A stretch of DNA of 64,000 nt, taken from positions 51,070,884 through 51,134,883 of the forward strand of contig NW_026262712.1 in the NCBI RefSeq assembly GCF_021869535.1, given 5' to 3'. Below, piece after piece: positions 1-11,250 of this stretch. The notes beneath the pieces were generated by a model that had not been told where the DNA came from, did no database searches, and saw nothing but the letters and a program-made list of their open reading frames with translations. The translations under genes and the position numbers were made by a program. The stretch's first letter is position 1. Every line of letters starts with the position of its first letter. Source of the stretch: Mytilus californianus (Eukaryota; Mollusca; Bivalvia; Mytilida; Mytilidae).

Positions 1-1763
1 CAGTAGTGCTGATTGTCAATTATGAGAATTTAATTTGCCGAATAATTCATGCAATATAGCATTATAGTTTTCCAACCACTTGCTCAACATTGGAACGGAA
101 GTGACGATGCCCCTAAACGCACGAATGATGTTCACTAAAACCAGAGTTTTTGACGGAAATGCATCGAACTCGAAAGTTGTCTATTCAGTGATACTGAGTG
201 TTAAAGTAGCATTTCAACAAAAACAATATTTCAGCTGCGTTTTTAATTTTGCAGTCACATAAATCTGATCATTTATTGGCTCAATACAATAATTTTGTTC
301 TTTTTGGAGTAAACACCAAAAACACTGAGAAATTTTCCAACTTCTGAAAATGTATAGCAAAGAAAGTTTCTGGTAATGACTTAACTTTATAGGTGGTCTC
401 ATTGAATATTAACCAGATACATGTATATGTTAATACAGTTTCTGACAAATCACCCATGCTCTATAGTTATAGTTATTTAGGTTGGCTGCTTGCTTAAGAA
501 TTATATAATAAATAATAGTGTTTTACATCTGGCATACACGTAAACAAAAATGAAAGTCCTAACTTGAATACATCCGCACTAATAATAGTAACTTGATTAT
601 TTTAGTTTTAAAAGGATATTTTGAATAAATGTCAATGTGACATACTATAAATAAAATTTAAAAAAAACATAATATGAATATACTTTTCCTTGTAGTAGAC
701 TGTCAGACAAAGTTGATTATTCTATGGAAGGGTGGTGCTCAACCCTACCAGACATTATTATTGTGACCCTGAGCAAACATTTCTTTTTCCTACTTACTGC
801 AGTGTGTTTAGCTGAGGAGTATCAAACATAAATTTTAAGGTCTTTCTTTACTGAGGTTGAATCAAAAGGTCAACTTCTATAACATAAGGTGAACAAACTA
901 CAAGGAAACTAAGACATTTTTTTTTCATTTTCACAGGCCCACTCAAAGTTTACTTAAGACTTTCCTAAGATATTTAGTACAAAAGCTTTACTTGTTTTTG
1001 TCAGGTATTTTAAGTTTACAAATGAAATTCTATTGATGAAAGAAATGGTATGTTCACTCAATAGGAACTAAGGGTTTCTGTGAATGTCCATCAAACTTTC
1101 AAGATTTGGAGTAGACCTATTATTGGAACAAGAACATGTAAGCTAACCTTTGGCTCAACAAGGGGGAAGATATCAAGATGGAAATCAAAAGGTATAAGTC
1201 TATACCTTCAAAAAGTCTGAAATATATTTAATACATGGAGATTAGACTAACGTCAAGTGTTTATGAATTGTTAATTGGTGTACTTCTAACTCGTTTTGAT
1301 CATCTTAATTAACCAATAGTTTTACACATATACATGTATAATAAAGATGTGCATATTTGTCAGGTTTAACATGTTAAAGAATCAGGTTGGTGCAGCCAGA
1401 TCCTATTTCAGTTTTCTGTTGAGAACTTTTTATTGTGTTACCTTCCCAGGGTGACATCATGTATGGACCACTTCCTACACTTTGAAAGTCTTGTACATGT
1501 ACCACTCAACAGAAATGTCTAAATATCCCTATGATCTTTTTTGTACTGTTACTGTAGACTAGATGAGTTATCTATTTCCACCATTGAAGTAAGCAATCAG
1601 ATAGTTTATTCATCTCATGCTGTCTACACATGTCCTCAATGGAAGATTCAGATATAAGTTTTCCACATTTTACTCATGTCAAATGGGAATATTACAAGAC
1701 AAAAGTGCAAAATGATACAGTAAAGCGGGATATTTAGTGAGGGGTTTATTTTTGCTAATTTTT
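1..1763. other. AT-rich sequence, no gene recognised
   Basis: No open frame with protein-like composition, no splice-site-bounded coding block and no recognisable repeat was seen on either strand. The short open frames at 80-262 and 214-402 overlap on opposite strands and look like chance. If the SNRNP70 5' exons lie upstream of the window, this stretch is intronic; otherwise it is intergenic. Confidence 0.5.
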
Positions 1764-1809
1764 ATACGACCGCAAAAAAATTTTGAGGTCGTATATTGGT
1801 ATGACGTTG

Positions 1810-1843
1810 GCGTCGTCGTCGTCGTCGTCGTACGGCGTCGTCG
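1810..1843 (+). repeat. GTC trinucleotide-rich tract behind the 5' hairpin
   Basis: Runs of GTC units directly follow the left hairpin and the GACGTTGGC motif. Equivalent GTC, GTCC or GTCT tracts stand at the same place in the other element families here (3948-3966, 7512-7542, 22735-22780, 33905-33930), so the tract belongs to the element design and is not a random microsatellite. Confidence 0.8.
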
Positions 1844-1888
1844 TCCGAATACACAATGGTTTTCGCACTCTAACTTTAGTTTAAGTGA

Positions 1889-2850
1889 ATGGTTCTCTAT
1901 GAAATTTTACCATAAGGTTCAATACCACAATAGGAAGGTGGGGATTGATTTTAGGGGTTATGGTACCAACAGTTAAGGAATTAGGGGCCAAAAAGGGGCC
2001 GAAAATAAGCATTTTTGTAACTTCCAGACATAACTTGTGTGTTAGCATATGGATCTCTTTGACATTGTACTACAAGATTCCATATCACAAAGGGTCAATG
2101 CTGGGATTGATTTTGGGGTTAATTGCCTCAAAATTTTAGGAATAAGGGGCCAAAAGGGGGCAAAAAACAAGCATTTTTCTAGTTTCATGACAAGAACTTG
2201 TGTGTAAGTGTATGGATCTTTCTGAAATTTTACTACAAGGTTCCATTTCACAAAGGGAGCGCTGGAATTGAGTGTTGTGGTAATTGCCCAAAACGTTTAG
2301 TAATAAGGGGCCTAAAAAGGGGTTTAAAATAAGCATTTTTTAGTTTCTAGACAATAACTTGTGTTCAAGTGTATGGATCTCTCTAAAATTGTATTACAAG
2401 GTACCATACCACAAAGGCAAGGCTGTTATTGAGCTTGGTTTGGGGGGAAAGGCGGGTGGGGGTGATGAATCATAAGGGGGGCGGGGGTCAAAAAAGGGGT
2501 AATTTTTTTTTTTCCTTTTTTTTTTGGTTTAAAATTTACATTTTAAGTTAGTTATTTTTTATCACAAAGAGAAAGTAGGAATTGAGTTTTGGGGTTAATT
2601 GCTCAAACATTTATGAATAAGGGGCCAAATATTGGTCGAAAATAAGGATTTTTTTAGTTTGCAACAAAAACTTGTGTTCAAGTGTATGGATCTCTGTGAA
2701 ATTGTATTGCAATGTACCATACCACAAATTGAAGGTTGTGATTGAGGTGGGGGATGATGAATCAAAAGGGGGTTGAAAAATGTGTGGGGGGTAGGATTTT
2801 TTTTTTTCCTTTTTTTTTCTTTAAAATTTTCCATTTAAAGATGGTTGTTT
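1889..2850 (+). repeat. 161-bp tandem repeat core of copy A
   Basis: The motif ATGGATCTCT (or a close variant) recurs at about 1889, 2049, 2212, 2373 and 2686, a period of about 160-163 bp with one strongly diverged unit between the last two. Each unit also carries GGGGCCAAAAAGGGG and a GGGATTGATTTTGGGG block. The same units occur twice in copy B and six times in copy C. The last units run into poly-T and G-rich stretches, including a 20-G run at 2966-2985. Confidence 0.8.
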
Positions 2851-3076
2851 CAGATTTATATATGAAAGAAAATAATAATGATACGGTTATATATCATGAG
2901 GAACTGAAATTTAAAATTATGTATATTGGAAATTTAGGTTACATTGGAAAGTAATAATTGGCTTTGGGGGGGGGGGGGGGGGGGGTGGTTATGGCTCTAA
3001 TGTTTAAGGAATAAGGGGAAAAAAGGTTAAAAAACAAGGGTTTCCATTTTAATAGACAAATAATTGAGTAAAGAAC

Positions 3077-3148
3077 ATTATTTAAAAGCAGTGTAAGGTT
3101 GGTAATTCAAACTCATTTAAATATCTCATCTACACTGCTTTTAAATTA
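3077..3148. repeat. Fold-back (inverted repeat) in copy A
   Basis: TTTAAAAGCAGTGTA on the left pairs with TACACTGCTTTTAAA on the right across a spacer of about 40 bp. It is the diverged counterpart of the two better-preserved fold-backs in copy B (7901-7976 and 8008-8080). Confidence 0.75.
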
Positions 3149-3902
3149 TGTAAATTGGAAATTTGCCAATAACTTTATTGTTAATAAATGCATTGGAAAT
3201 TTGCCAACAATTTTAGTGTAATAAACTTCATTGGAAATTTGCCAATATAAAATTTTGCTGATGAAGGTTTTTTGTTTACCTTTAGCCTTGACTATGAAGT
3301 CATTTTCTATTTTTATAGCCTTATGATGTAGTTGAATTATTTAATACTTTTATGATGTGTTTAAATGGGGTTTTATCATGTTTATGGTTGCAAATTTATT
3401 GTTTTAGTATAATAAACTCCATTTAAAATTTGCCAATAAAAAAATTTTTTGTTTATTTTTAGCTATGATTATGATGTCATTTTCTATTTTACTTTTATGG
3501 TTGCAAAGAATTTTTTATTTTTAGATATTACTGTTAAATGATGCTGATTAAGGTTTTTGCTATGTTTAGCCATGACTATGATGTCATTTTCTATTTTAAT
3601 ATCTGTTATGATGTATTTAAATGGGCTTTTATGGTTACAAAGGAATTTTATTTTTAGATATTACTATAAAATGTTGCTGATGTTGATTAAGGATTTTGTT
3701 TATTTTTAGCCATGACTATGATGTCATTTTCTATTTTAATACCTTTTTGATGTAATTTCCATTTTTAGATATTACTGTTAAATGATGCTGATTAAGGGTT
3801 TTTTGCTATGTTTAGCCATGACTATGATGTCATTTTCTATTTTAATATCTTTATGATGTATTTAAATGGGCTTTTATGGTTACAAAGGAATTTTATTTTT
3901 AG

Positions 3903-5917
3903 CTCACCTGGCCCGAAGGGCCAAGTGAGCTTTTCTCATCACTTGGCGTCCGTCGTCCGTCGTCGGCGTTAACTTTTTACATTTTGAACTTCTTCTAGAG
4001 AACCACTGAATGGAATGAAACCAAACATGGCATGAATGTTCCTTATGAGGTGCTGACCAAGTGTTGTTACTTTGTAGCCGATCCATCATCCAAGATGGCC
4101 GCCAGCGGGGGACTTAGTTTAACATAGGACCCTATGGGAAATGCATACAAATGACTTCTTTTAGAGAACCACTGAATGGAATGAAACCAAACATGGCATG
4201 AATGTTCCTTATGAGGTGCTCACCAAGTGTTGTTACTTTGTAGCCGATCCATCATCCAAGATGGCCGCCAGCGGGGGACTTAGTTTAACATAGGACCCTA
4301 TGGGAAATGCATACAAATGACTTCTTTTAGAGAACCACTGAATGGAATAAAACCAAACATGGCATGAATGTTCCTTATGAGGTGCTTACCATGTGTTGTT
4401 ACTTTGTAGCCGATGCATCATCCAAGATGGCTGCCATCTGGGAACTTAGTTAAACATAGGACCCTATGGGAAATACATACAAAAGTCTTCTTTTAGAGAA
4501 CCACTGAATGGAATGAAACCAAACATGGCATGAATGTTCCTTATGAGGTGCTGACCAAGTGTTGTTACTTTGTAGCCGATCCATCATCCAAGATGGCAGC
4601 CAGCGGGGGACTTAGTTTAACATAGGACCCTATGGGAAATACATAAAAATGTCTTCTTTTAGAGAACCACTGAATGGAATAAAACCAAACATGGCATGAA
4701 TGTTCCTTATGAGATGCTGACCAAGTGTTGTTACTTTGCAGTCGGTCCATCATCCAAGATGGCCGCCAGCGGGGGACTTAGTTTAACATAGGACCCTATG
4801 GGAAATACATACAAATATCTTCTTTTAGAGAACCACTGAATGGAACGAAACCAAACATGGCATGAATGTTCCTTATGAGGTTCTGACCAAGTGTTGTTAC
4901 TTTGTAGCCAATCCATCATCCAAGATGGCCGCCAGCGGGGGACTTAGTTTAACATAGGACCCTATGGGAAATACATACAAATGTCTTCTTTTAGAGAACC
5001 ACTGAATGGAATGAAACAAACATGGCATGAATGTTCCTTATGAGGTGCTGACCAAGTGTTGTTACTTTGCAGTAGGTCCATCATCCAAGATGGCCGACAG
5101 CAGGGGACTTAGTTTAACAAAGGACCTATGGGAAATACATACAAATGTCTTCTTTTAGAGAACCACTGAATGGAATGAAACCAAACATGGCATGAATCTT
5201 CCTTATGAGATGCTGACCAAGTGTTGTTACTTTGTAGCCGATCCATCATCCAAGATGGCCGCCAGCGGGGGACTTAGTTTTATATAGGACCCTTTGGGAA
5301 ATACATAAAAATGTCTTCTTTTAGAGAACCAATAAATGGAATGGAACCAAACATGGCATGAATGTTCCTTATGAGATGTTGACCAAGTGTTGTTACTTTG
5401 CAGCCGATCCATCATCCAAGATGGCCGCCAGCGGGGGACTTAGTTTAACATAGGACCCTATGGGAAATACATACAATTGTCTTCTTTTAGAGAACCACTG
5501 AATGGAATTGAACCAAACATGGCATGAATGTTCCTTATGAGTTGCAGACCAAGTGTTGTTACTTTGCAGTCGATCCATCATCCAAGATGGCCGCTAGGGG
5601 GGGGGGGGGCTTAGTTTTACATAGGACCCTATTGGAAATACATACAAATGTCTTCTTTTAGAGTACCACTGAATGGAATGAAACCAAACATGGCATGAAT
5701 GTTCCTTATGAAGTGCTGACCAAGTGTTGCTACTTTGTTGCCGATTTACTGTTCAAGATGGCCACCAGGATATTTTATTAAATAACGGGACCAATATTAA
5801 TCAAAATTTGGCCTCAATCATTATTTTGGTATCTGTTATGATTTTTATCTATCTTTACATGATTTCTAAAACCAAAGTAGAGTCAGGTGAGCGACACAGG
5901 CTCTTGAGAGCCTCTAG
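3903..5917 (+). mobile_element. Nested 2-kb Helentron/pearl-like non-autonomous element
   Basis: The left end forms a hairpin, TCACCTGGCCC-GAA-GGGCCAAGTGA with one mismatch. GCTCACCTG at the left (3902-3910) is exactly inverted as CAGGTGAGC (5884-5892), about 25 bp inside the right end. The right end is a 7-bp-stem hairpin AGGCTCTTGAGAGCCT (5898-5913) followed by CTAG. The left flank (TTTTATTTTTAG) and right flank (TTAGATATTACT) rejoin to the uninterrupted sequence seen at about 3641-3665, so the insertion site is known from a sibling repeat. It can be read as a 4-bp TTAG duplication, or as insertion between two T residues without duplication, as known for Helentrons. The body is a GTCC-rich tract followed by eleven units of a 166-bp repeat. 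No protein coding is visible. Confidence 0.8.
3985..5760 (+). repeat. 166-bp satellite-like tandem array, about 11 units
   Basis: CATGGCATGAA recurs about every 166 bp (near 4027, 4193, 4359, 4525, 4691, 4857, 5022, 5187, 5353, 5519, 5686). Units also share CCAAGATGGCCGCCAGCGGG and ATAGGACCCTATGGGAAAT, the latter partly palindromic. A core of roughly 160-bp repeats inside hairpin-ended elements is a known trait of pearl-type elements of bivalves. Short open frames on the - strand (62 residues each, repeated) are by-products of this array. Confidence 0.9.
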
Positions 5918-6347
5918 TTAGATATTACTTTAAATGTTGCTGATTAAGTATTTTTGTTTATTTTTAGCCATGACTATGATGTCACTTTCTATTTTAATAC
6001 CTTTATGATGTATTTAAATGGGCTCCCATGTATTTAGATTTTTGATTATTTATACATGTTACCAAATTGGTCCACATTGAACAAAAACGGTCCAAATTTC
6101 AACTTTATTACATTACATCAAACATTGAATTCTACATATTCTTTGATATATTGAAATTAACAAACAATTTAGTTTATGGATATTCCACCATAATAGGTAA
6201 ATTAAATTTTTTCCAGTTCTTACACCACATTCATCCTGTGTCAGAAACCTATGCTGTGTCAAATATTTAATGACAATCCAAAGTCATAGCTGTATCAAGC
6301 TTGAACTTTGTGTCCATACTTGCCCCAACTGTTCAGGGTTCGACCTC
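5918..6347 (+). repeat. 3' part of copy A after the nested element
   Basis: Resumes the TAGATATTACT unit interrupted by the nested element. It then carries one diverged ~126-bp unit (about 6035-6180) and the family's conserved 3' segment with CAGAAACCTATGCTGTGTCA and TGCCCCAACTGTTCAGGG, which recurs in copies B (about 11106-11205) and C (about 57235-57330). Confidence 0.75.
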
Positions 6348-6387
6348 TGCGGTCGTATCAAGCTGCGCCCCAGCGAAGCATTTTATT

Positions 6388-7462
6388 GCTGATTAAAATA
6401 AAATCAGGGGAAATATTGGATTGTTAATTCGTTGACAAGAAAAACATGAAAATAAAACCTTGCAAAAATGTTTGATTCTAAAAATTAAGAAACTTATAAC
6501 TCCATGAAAATAAACCAATTTTCAAGAAGTATAAGATAAAATTTTAAAAAAAATCAGTGTTCCTGAACTAAATATCAATATTGATCTTTTTTCTTAATAT
6601 TTTGTTGGAAATATTACATGTTTGAAAAAAAATGTTCTTGTTAGTTTTATCAGAATACAATGTACATCGATTATTAGAGGCCATGACAGAATTTTTTTTA
6701 TTCAGAATCAGTTCATATAGACACAAGTATATTTGGTTGGTGATTTTTACTTAATTCCCATATTCAGTGCAAACAAGCAGAACGAAAGCCAATCAAAACA
6801 ATTAAAGGCAATTTTACAATATTGATGAACAATCGGCTGGTGTTCAGCAATGGAGAGAAATGGAAATTTCATGTCTGAGACTACCCATTAGCAGTATTTT
6901 ATGGAATTATTAGGAGTAAAAGTCTGTCTCGCCGACTGTTCAAGAATTTAACGACATGTATACATGACGACAAGTCGTTATGGTGTAGAAATCGGTGTGG
7001 CACTAGTCACACGGTTTTGGTTTAACAGATTAAACTGTAAATTATCTGGTTTGATTTCTATTGAATTTATTTGGAAATTAGCCTTTTGATGTAACTAGGT
7101 CAGATATACTTGAACATTTTATTTGTACATAAATGTTAATATGTTCTTTTGATGTAACTAGGTCAGATGGTTGAACATTTTATTTGTACACAAATGTTTA
7201 TATGTTCCTATTGAAAGGTATTCAAAAATTAATAGCCTGCCAAAGAAGATTTTTCCTACATGCTTGGTCCACGCTTAAATCAAAGACCGAATGTAAACTT
7301 TAAAGAAATCTTTCAAATGCTTTAATTGTATCCATGCTTTAATAGTTATTGGTGCAATCACTTTATTAGATTTCTATTCTGTTTACCGAGGTCTCATCAT
7401 TTTGAGCATTGATTGTTTGCTCAACAGTAATGATCAATTTACTCAGGTGCCTTGTTATTTTT
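6388..7462. other. Spacer between copies A and B; 62-bp tandem duplication
   Basis: No gene seen. Two adjacent units at about 7084-7146 and 7147-7207 share TTTTGATGTAACTAGGTCAGAT and TTGAACATTTTATTTGTACA. The remainder is AT-rich without recognisable structure. Confidence 0.6.
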
Positions 7463-7900
7463 ATACGACCGCAAAAAAATTTTTGAGGTCGTATATTGGT
7501 ATGACGTTGGCGTCGTCGTCGTCCGGCGTCGTCGTCGTCCGAATACGCATTAGTTTTCGCACTCTAACTTTAGTTTAAGTGAATGGATCTCTATGAAATT
7601 TTACCATAAGGTTCAATACCACAAAAGGAAGGTGGGGATTGATTTTGGGGGTTATGGTACCAACAGTTAAGGAATTAGGGGCCAAAAAGGGGCCAAAAAT
7701 AAGCATTTTCTAGTTTCCAGACAATAACTGTGGAAAGGTGTATGGATCTCTCTGAAATTATACTACAAGTTTCCATATCACAAAGGGATGGTTAGGATTT
7801 GCTTTGGGGGGTTATGGCTCAAACCGTTTAAGAATTAGGGGCAAAAAAGGGGGAAAAACAAGGTTGTCCTGGTTAATGGACAAATACTTTAGTACAAAAC

Positions 7901-7976
7901 ATAATTTAAAGCAGTGTAAGGGAGATAAATCAAATACATCATTGAAATTATCTCCCTTACACTGCTTTTAAATTAT
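7901..7976. repeat. Fold-back 1 of copy B
   Basis: Near-perfect inverted repeat: GCAGTGTAAGGGAGATAA on the left pairs with TTATCTCCCTTACACTGC on the right, extended by ATAATTTAAA / TTTTAAATTAT. The loop is about 20 bp. The arms total about 28 bp each, so the strand can form a strong hairpin. Confidence 0.9.
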
Positions 7977-8007
7977 GTATAAAGTAATGGTTAATGAATA
8001 ATTAAGA

Positions 8008-8080
8008 TAATTTAAAACAGTGTAAGGGAGGTAATCCAAATACAACGTTTTGGTTACTTCCCTTACACTGCTTTTAAATT
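8008..8080. repeat. Fold-back 2 of copy B
   Basis: The arms are AATTTAAAACAGTGTAAGGG and CCCTTACACTGCTTTTAAATT, a diverged duplicate of the fold-back some 100 bp upstream. Two related hairpins in tandem suggest a small inverted-repeat unit that was duplicated within the element. Confidence 0.85.
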
Positions 8081-8551
8081 GTGTTTAAAGAAATGCATAT
8101 TTATAAAGGAAGACCAGTAAAAATATCTGCAAATGTTGCATCTTTTTTTTTTACAACAAAATCCATATGAAAGATTTGACACTATATTTTAAATTCTATT
8201 ATAAAATAGATTAAGTTAGCACTATGGTAAATTTAAATGGGTAATTATGGTTGCAAACTACATTGGAAATTTGAATTGAGATTATGACCATATCTTGAGG
8301 GAAAGAATTTTTTGGGGAAAAAAAGGGGGGGGGGGGGGTTTAAAGAAATTGTGGGGGGTCAATTTTTTCTCATTTCAGATTTCAGAAATTAAAAAGAATT
8401 ATTCTTCAAATACTATTTTTTTTTCAAATTTCAAATATTGAAAAATTTCAAGAAGTAATCTTTAATTGGACAGTATGGCGCATTATATTTGTAAAATCTT
8501 TGACCACATTTATTTATTTGTTATGCCGAATCTAACCGTGTATTTAGATTT

Positions 8552-11050
8552 TTAATTTTGGGTCCAGTTTTCAAATTGGTCTACATTAAGGTCCAAAGGG
8601 TCCAAAATTAAACTTTGTTTGATTTTAACAAAAATTGAATATATGGGGTTCTTTGATATGCTGAATCTAAACATGTATTTAGATTTTTGATTTTTGGCCC
8701 AGTTTTCAAGTTGGTCCAAATTGGGGTCCAAAATTAAACTTTGTTTGATTTCAACAAAAATTGAATATATGGGGTTCTTTGATATGCTGAATCTAACCAT
8801 GTATTTAGATTTTTTATTTGTGGCCCAGTTTTCAAGTTGGTCCAAATTGGGGTCCAAAATTAAACTTTGTTTGATTTCAACAAAAATTGAATGTATGGGG
8901 TTCTTTGATATGCTGAATCTAACCATGTATTTAGATTTGTTATTTGTGGCCCAGTTTTCAAGTTGGTCCAAATTGGGGTCCAAAATTAAACTTTGTTTGA
9001 TTTCAACAAAAATTGAATATATGGGGTTCTTTGATATGCTGAATCTAACCATGTTTTTAGATTTTTTATTTGTGGACCCTGCTATCAAATTGGTTCATAT
9101 TGAGGTCAAAAGGGTCCAAAATTAAACTTTGTTTGATTTCAACAAAAATTGAATATATGGGGTTCTTTGATATGCTGAATCTAACCATGTATTTAGATTT
9201 TTGATTTTTGGGCCCCGTTATCAACTTTGTCCACATTGAGGTCAAAAGGGTCCAAAATTAAACTTAGTTTGATTTTAACAAAAATTGAATTCTTGGGGTT
9301 CTTTGATATGCTGAATCTAAACATGTGTTTAGATTTTTGATAATGGGCCCAGTTTTCAAGTTGGTCCAAGTTGGGGTCCAAAATTAAACTTTGTTTGATT
9401 TCAACAAAAATTGAATATATGGGGTTCTTTGATATGCTGAATCTAACCATGTTTTTAGATTTTTTATTTGTGGACCCTGCTATCAAATTGGTTCATATTG
9501 AGGTCAAAAGGGTCCAAAATTAAACTTTGTTTGATTTCAACAAAAATTGAATATATGGGGTTCTTTGATATGCTGAATCTAACCATGTATTTAGATTTTT
9601 GATTTTTGGGCCCCGTTATCAACTTTGTCCACATTGAGGTCAAAAGGGTCCAAAATTAAACTTAGTTTGATTTTAACAAAAATTGAATTCTTGGGGTTCT
9701 TTGATATGCTGAATCTAAACATGTATTTAGATTTTAGATTTTTGGCCCAGTTTTCAAGTTGGTCCAAATTGGGGTCCAAAATTAAACTTTGATTGATTTC
9801 AACAAAAATTGAATATATGGGGTTCTTTGATATGCTGAATCTTACCATGTATTTAGATTTTTTATTTGTGGGCCCGCTATCAAATTGGTTCATATTGAGT
9901 TCAAAAGGGTCCAAAATTAAACTTTGTTTGATTTCATCAAAAATTGAATTATTGGGGTTCTTTGATATGCCAAATCTAACCGTGATTTTAGATTTTTAAT
10001 TTTGGGTCCCATTTTTAAATTGGTCTACATTAAGGTCCAAAGGGTCCAAAATTAAACTAAGTTTGATTTTAACAAAAGTTGAATTCTTGGGGTACTTTGA
10101 TATGCTGAATCTAAACATGTGTTTAGATTTTTGATAATTGGCCCAGTTTTCAAGTTGGTCCAAATTGGGGTCCAAAATTAAACTTTGTTTGATTTCAACA
10201 AAAATTGAATATATGGGGTTCTTTGATATGCTGAATCTAACCATGTATTTAGATTTTTTATTTGTGGCCCAGTTTTCAAGTTGGTCCAAATTGGGGTCCA
10301 AAATTAAACTTTGTTTGATTTCAACAAAAATTGAATATATGGGGTTCTTTGATATGCTGAATCTAACCATGTATTTAGATTTTTGATTTTTGGGCCCCGT
10401 TATCAACTTTGTCCACATTGAGGTCAAAAGGGTCCAAAATTAAACTTAGTTTGATTTTAACAAAAATTGAATTCTTGGGGTTCTTTGATATGCTGAATCT
10501 AAACATGTATTTAGATTTTAGATTTTTGGCCCAGTTTTCAAGTTGGTCCAAATTGGGGTCCAAAATTAAACTTTGATTGATTTCAACAAAAATTGAATAT
10601 ATGGGGTTCTTTGATATGCTGAATCTTACCATGTATTTAGATTTTTTATTTGTGGGCCCGCTATCAAATTGGTTCATATTGAGTTCAAAAGGGTCCAAAA
10701 TTAAACTTTGTTTGATTTCATCAAAAATTGAATTATTGGGGTTCTTTGATATGCCAAATATAACCGTGATTTTAGATTTTTAATTTTGGGTCCCATTTTT
10801 AAATTGGTCTACATTAAGGTCCAAAGGGTCCAAAATTAAACTAAGTTTGATTTTAACAAAAATTGAATTCTTGGGGTACTTTGATATGCTGAATCTAAAC
10901 ATGTGTTTAGATTTTTGATTATGGGACCAGTTTTCAAGTTTGTCCAAGTTGGGGTCCAAAATTAAACTTCGTTTGATTTCAACAAAAATTGAATTCTTGG
11001 GGTACTTTGATATGCTGAATCTAAACATGTATTTTGATTTTGGACATTGG
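8552..11050 (+). repeat. 126-136-bp tandem array with higher-order structure, about 20 units
   Basis: Units contain TTGGTCCAAATTGGGGTCC, AAATTAAACTTTGTTTGATT, GGGGTTCTTTGATATGC and ATGTATTTAGATTTTT. The basic period is 126 bp (for example AGTTTTCAAG at 8701 and 8827), with a longer variant carrying GAGGTCAAAAGGGTCC. Higher-order copying is clear: the block from about 9590 reappears from about 10374, an offset of 784 bp, and a third related block starts near 9193. Three such units also stand in copy C (about 56815-57180). Because 126 is 42 x 3, frames stay open on both strands (up to 178 codons) with no sign of selection for protein. Confidence 0.9.
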
Positions 11051-11250
11051 ACCATAATAGGTAAATTAAAAAAATTGAAGTTCTTAGACCACATTCTTTC
11101 TGTGTCAGAAACCTATGCTGTGTCAAATATTTAATCACAATCCAAATTCAGAGCTGTATCAAGCTTGAATGTTGTGTCCATACTTGCCCCAACTGTTCAG
11201 GGTTCGACCTCTGCGGTCGTATCAAGCTGCGCCCAGCGAAGCATTTTATT

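Larger units (their letters stand above)
1764..6387 (+). mobile_element. Large non-autonomous Helentron-like element, copy A (ATACGACCGCA family), with nested insertion
   Basis: The left end has ATACGACCGCA (1764-1774), whose ATACGACC folds with GGTCGTAT (1787-1794) into a hairpin. A GTC-rich tract follows (about 1810-1843). Near the right end, TGCGGTCGTAT (6348-6358) is the exact inverse of the left motif. It is subterminal: about 29 bp more are shared with the other copies, including an imperfect hairpin GCTGCGC...GCGAAGC, before the shared sequence stops at GCATTTTATT. An asymmetric inverted repeat plus a 3' hairpin is the layout described for non-autonomous Helentrons (Helitron2) and the bivalve pearl-type elements. 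The body holds about seven 161-bp units, a fold-back, several units with the TTTTTAGATATTACT motif, and one remnant of the ~126-bp unit that is expanded in copy B. No transposase or Rep/helicase coding is visible. Ends are defined by comparison with copies B (7463-11250) and C (55418-57379). Confidence 0.75.
7463..11250 (+). mobile_element. Large non-autonomous Helentron-like element, copy B
   Basis: ATACGACCGCA (7463-7473) opens the element and its exact inverse TGCGGTCGTAT (11212-11222) lies near the end. The 3' hairpin GCTGCGC-CCA-GCGAAGC and GCATTTTATT close it at 11250. The internal order is: 5' hairpin, GTC tract, two 161-bp units (about 7590-7900), two fold-backs, a G-rich stretch near 8322, then about 20 units of a 126-136-bp repeat, then the conserved 3' segment. 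Compared with copy A, the first tandem core is contracted and the second greatly expanded. Long open frames inside come from the repeat period being a multiple of three, not from a gene. Confidence 0.8.

Noticed and set aside
5898-5917. Classic Helitron end (hairpin plus CTAG, insertion between A and T)
   Set aside because: The hairpin and CTAG fit, but the empty site does not show A^T insertion. The borders fit a TT or TTAG target better, hence the Helentron-like call.
6341-6352. B-box-like GGTTCGACCTC as part of a tRNA gene
   Set aside because: It is part of the conserved 3' end of the large element, with no A box at tRNA spacing and no cloverleaf.
8552-9088. 178-codon open frame on the - strand (and similar frames to 11094)
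   Set aside because: The 126-bp repeat period is 42 codons, so any open unit stays open through the array on both strands. Repeated identical peptides reflect DNA repeats, and no family or splice context is seen.
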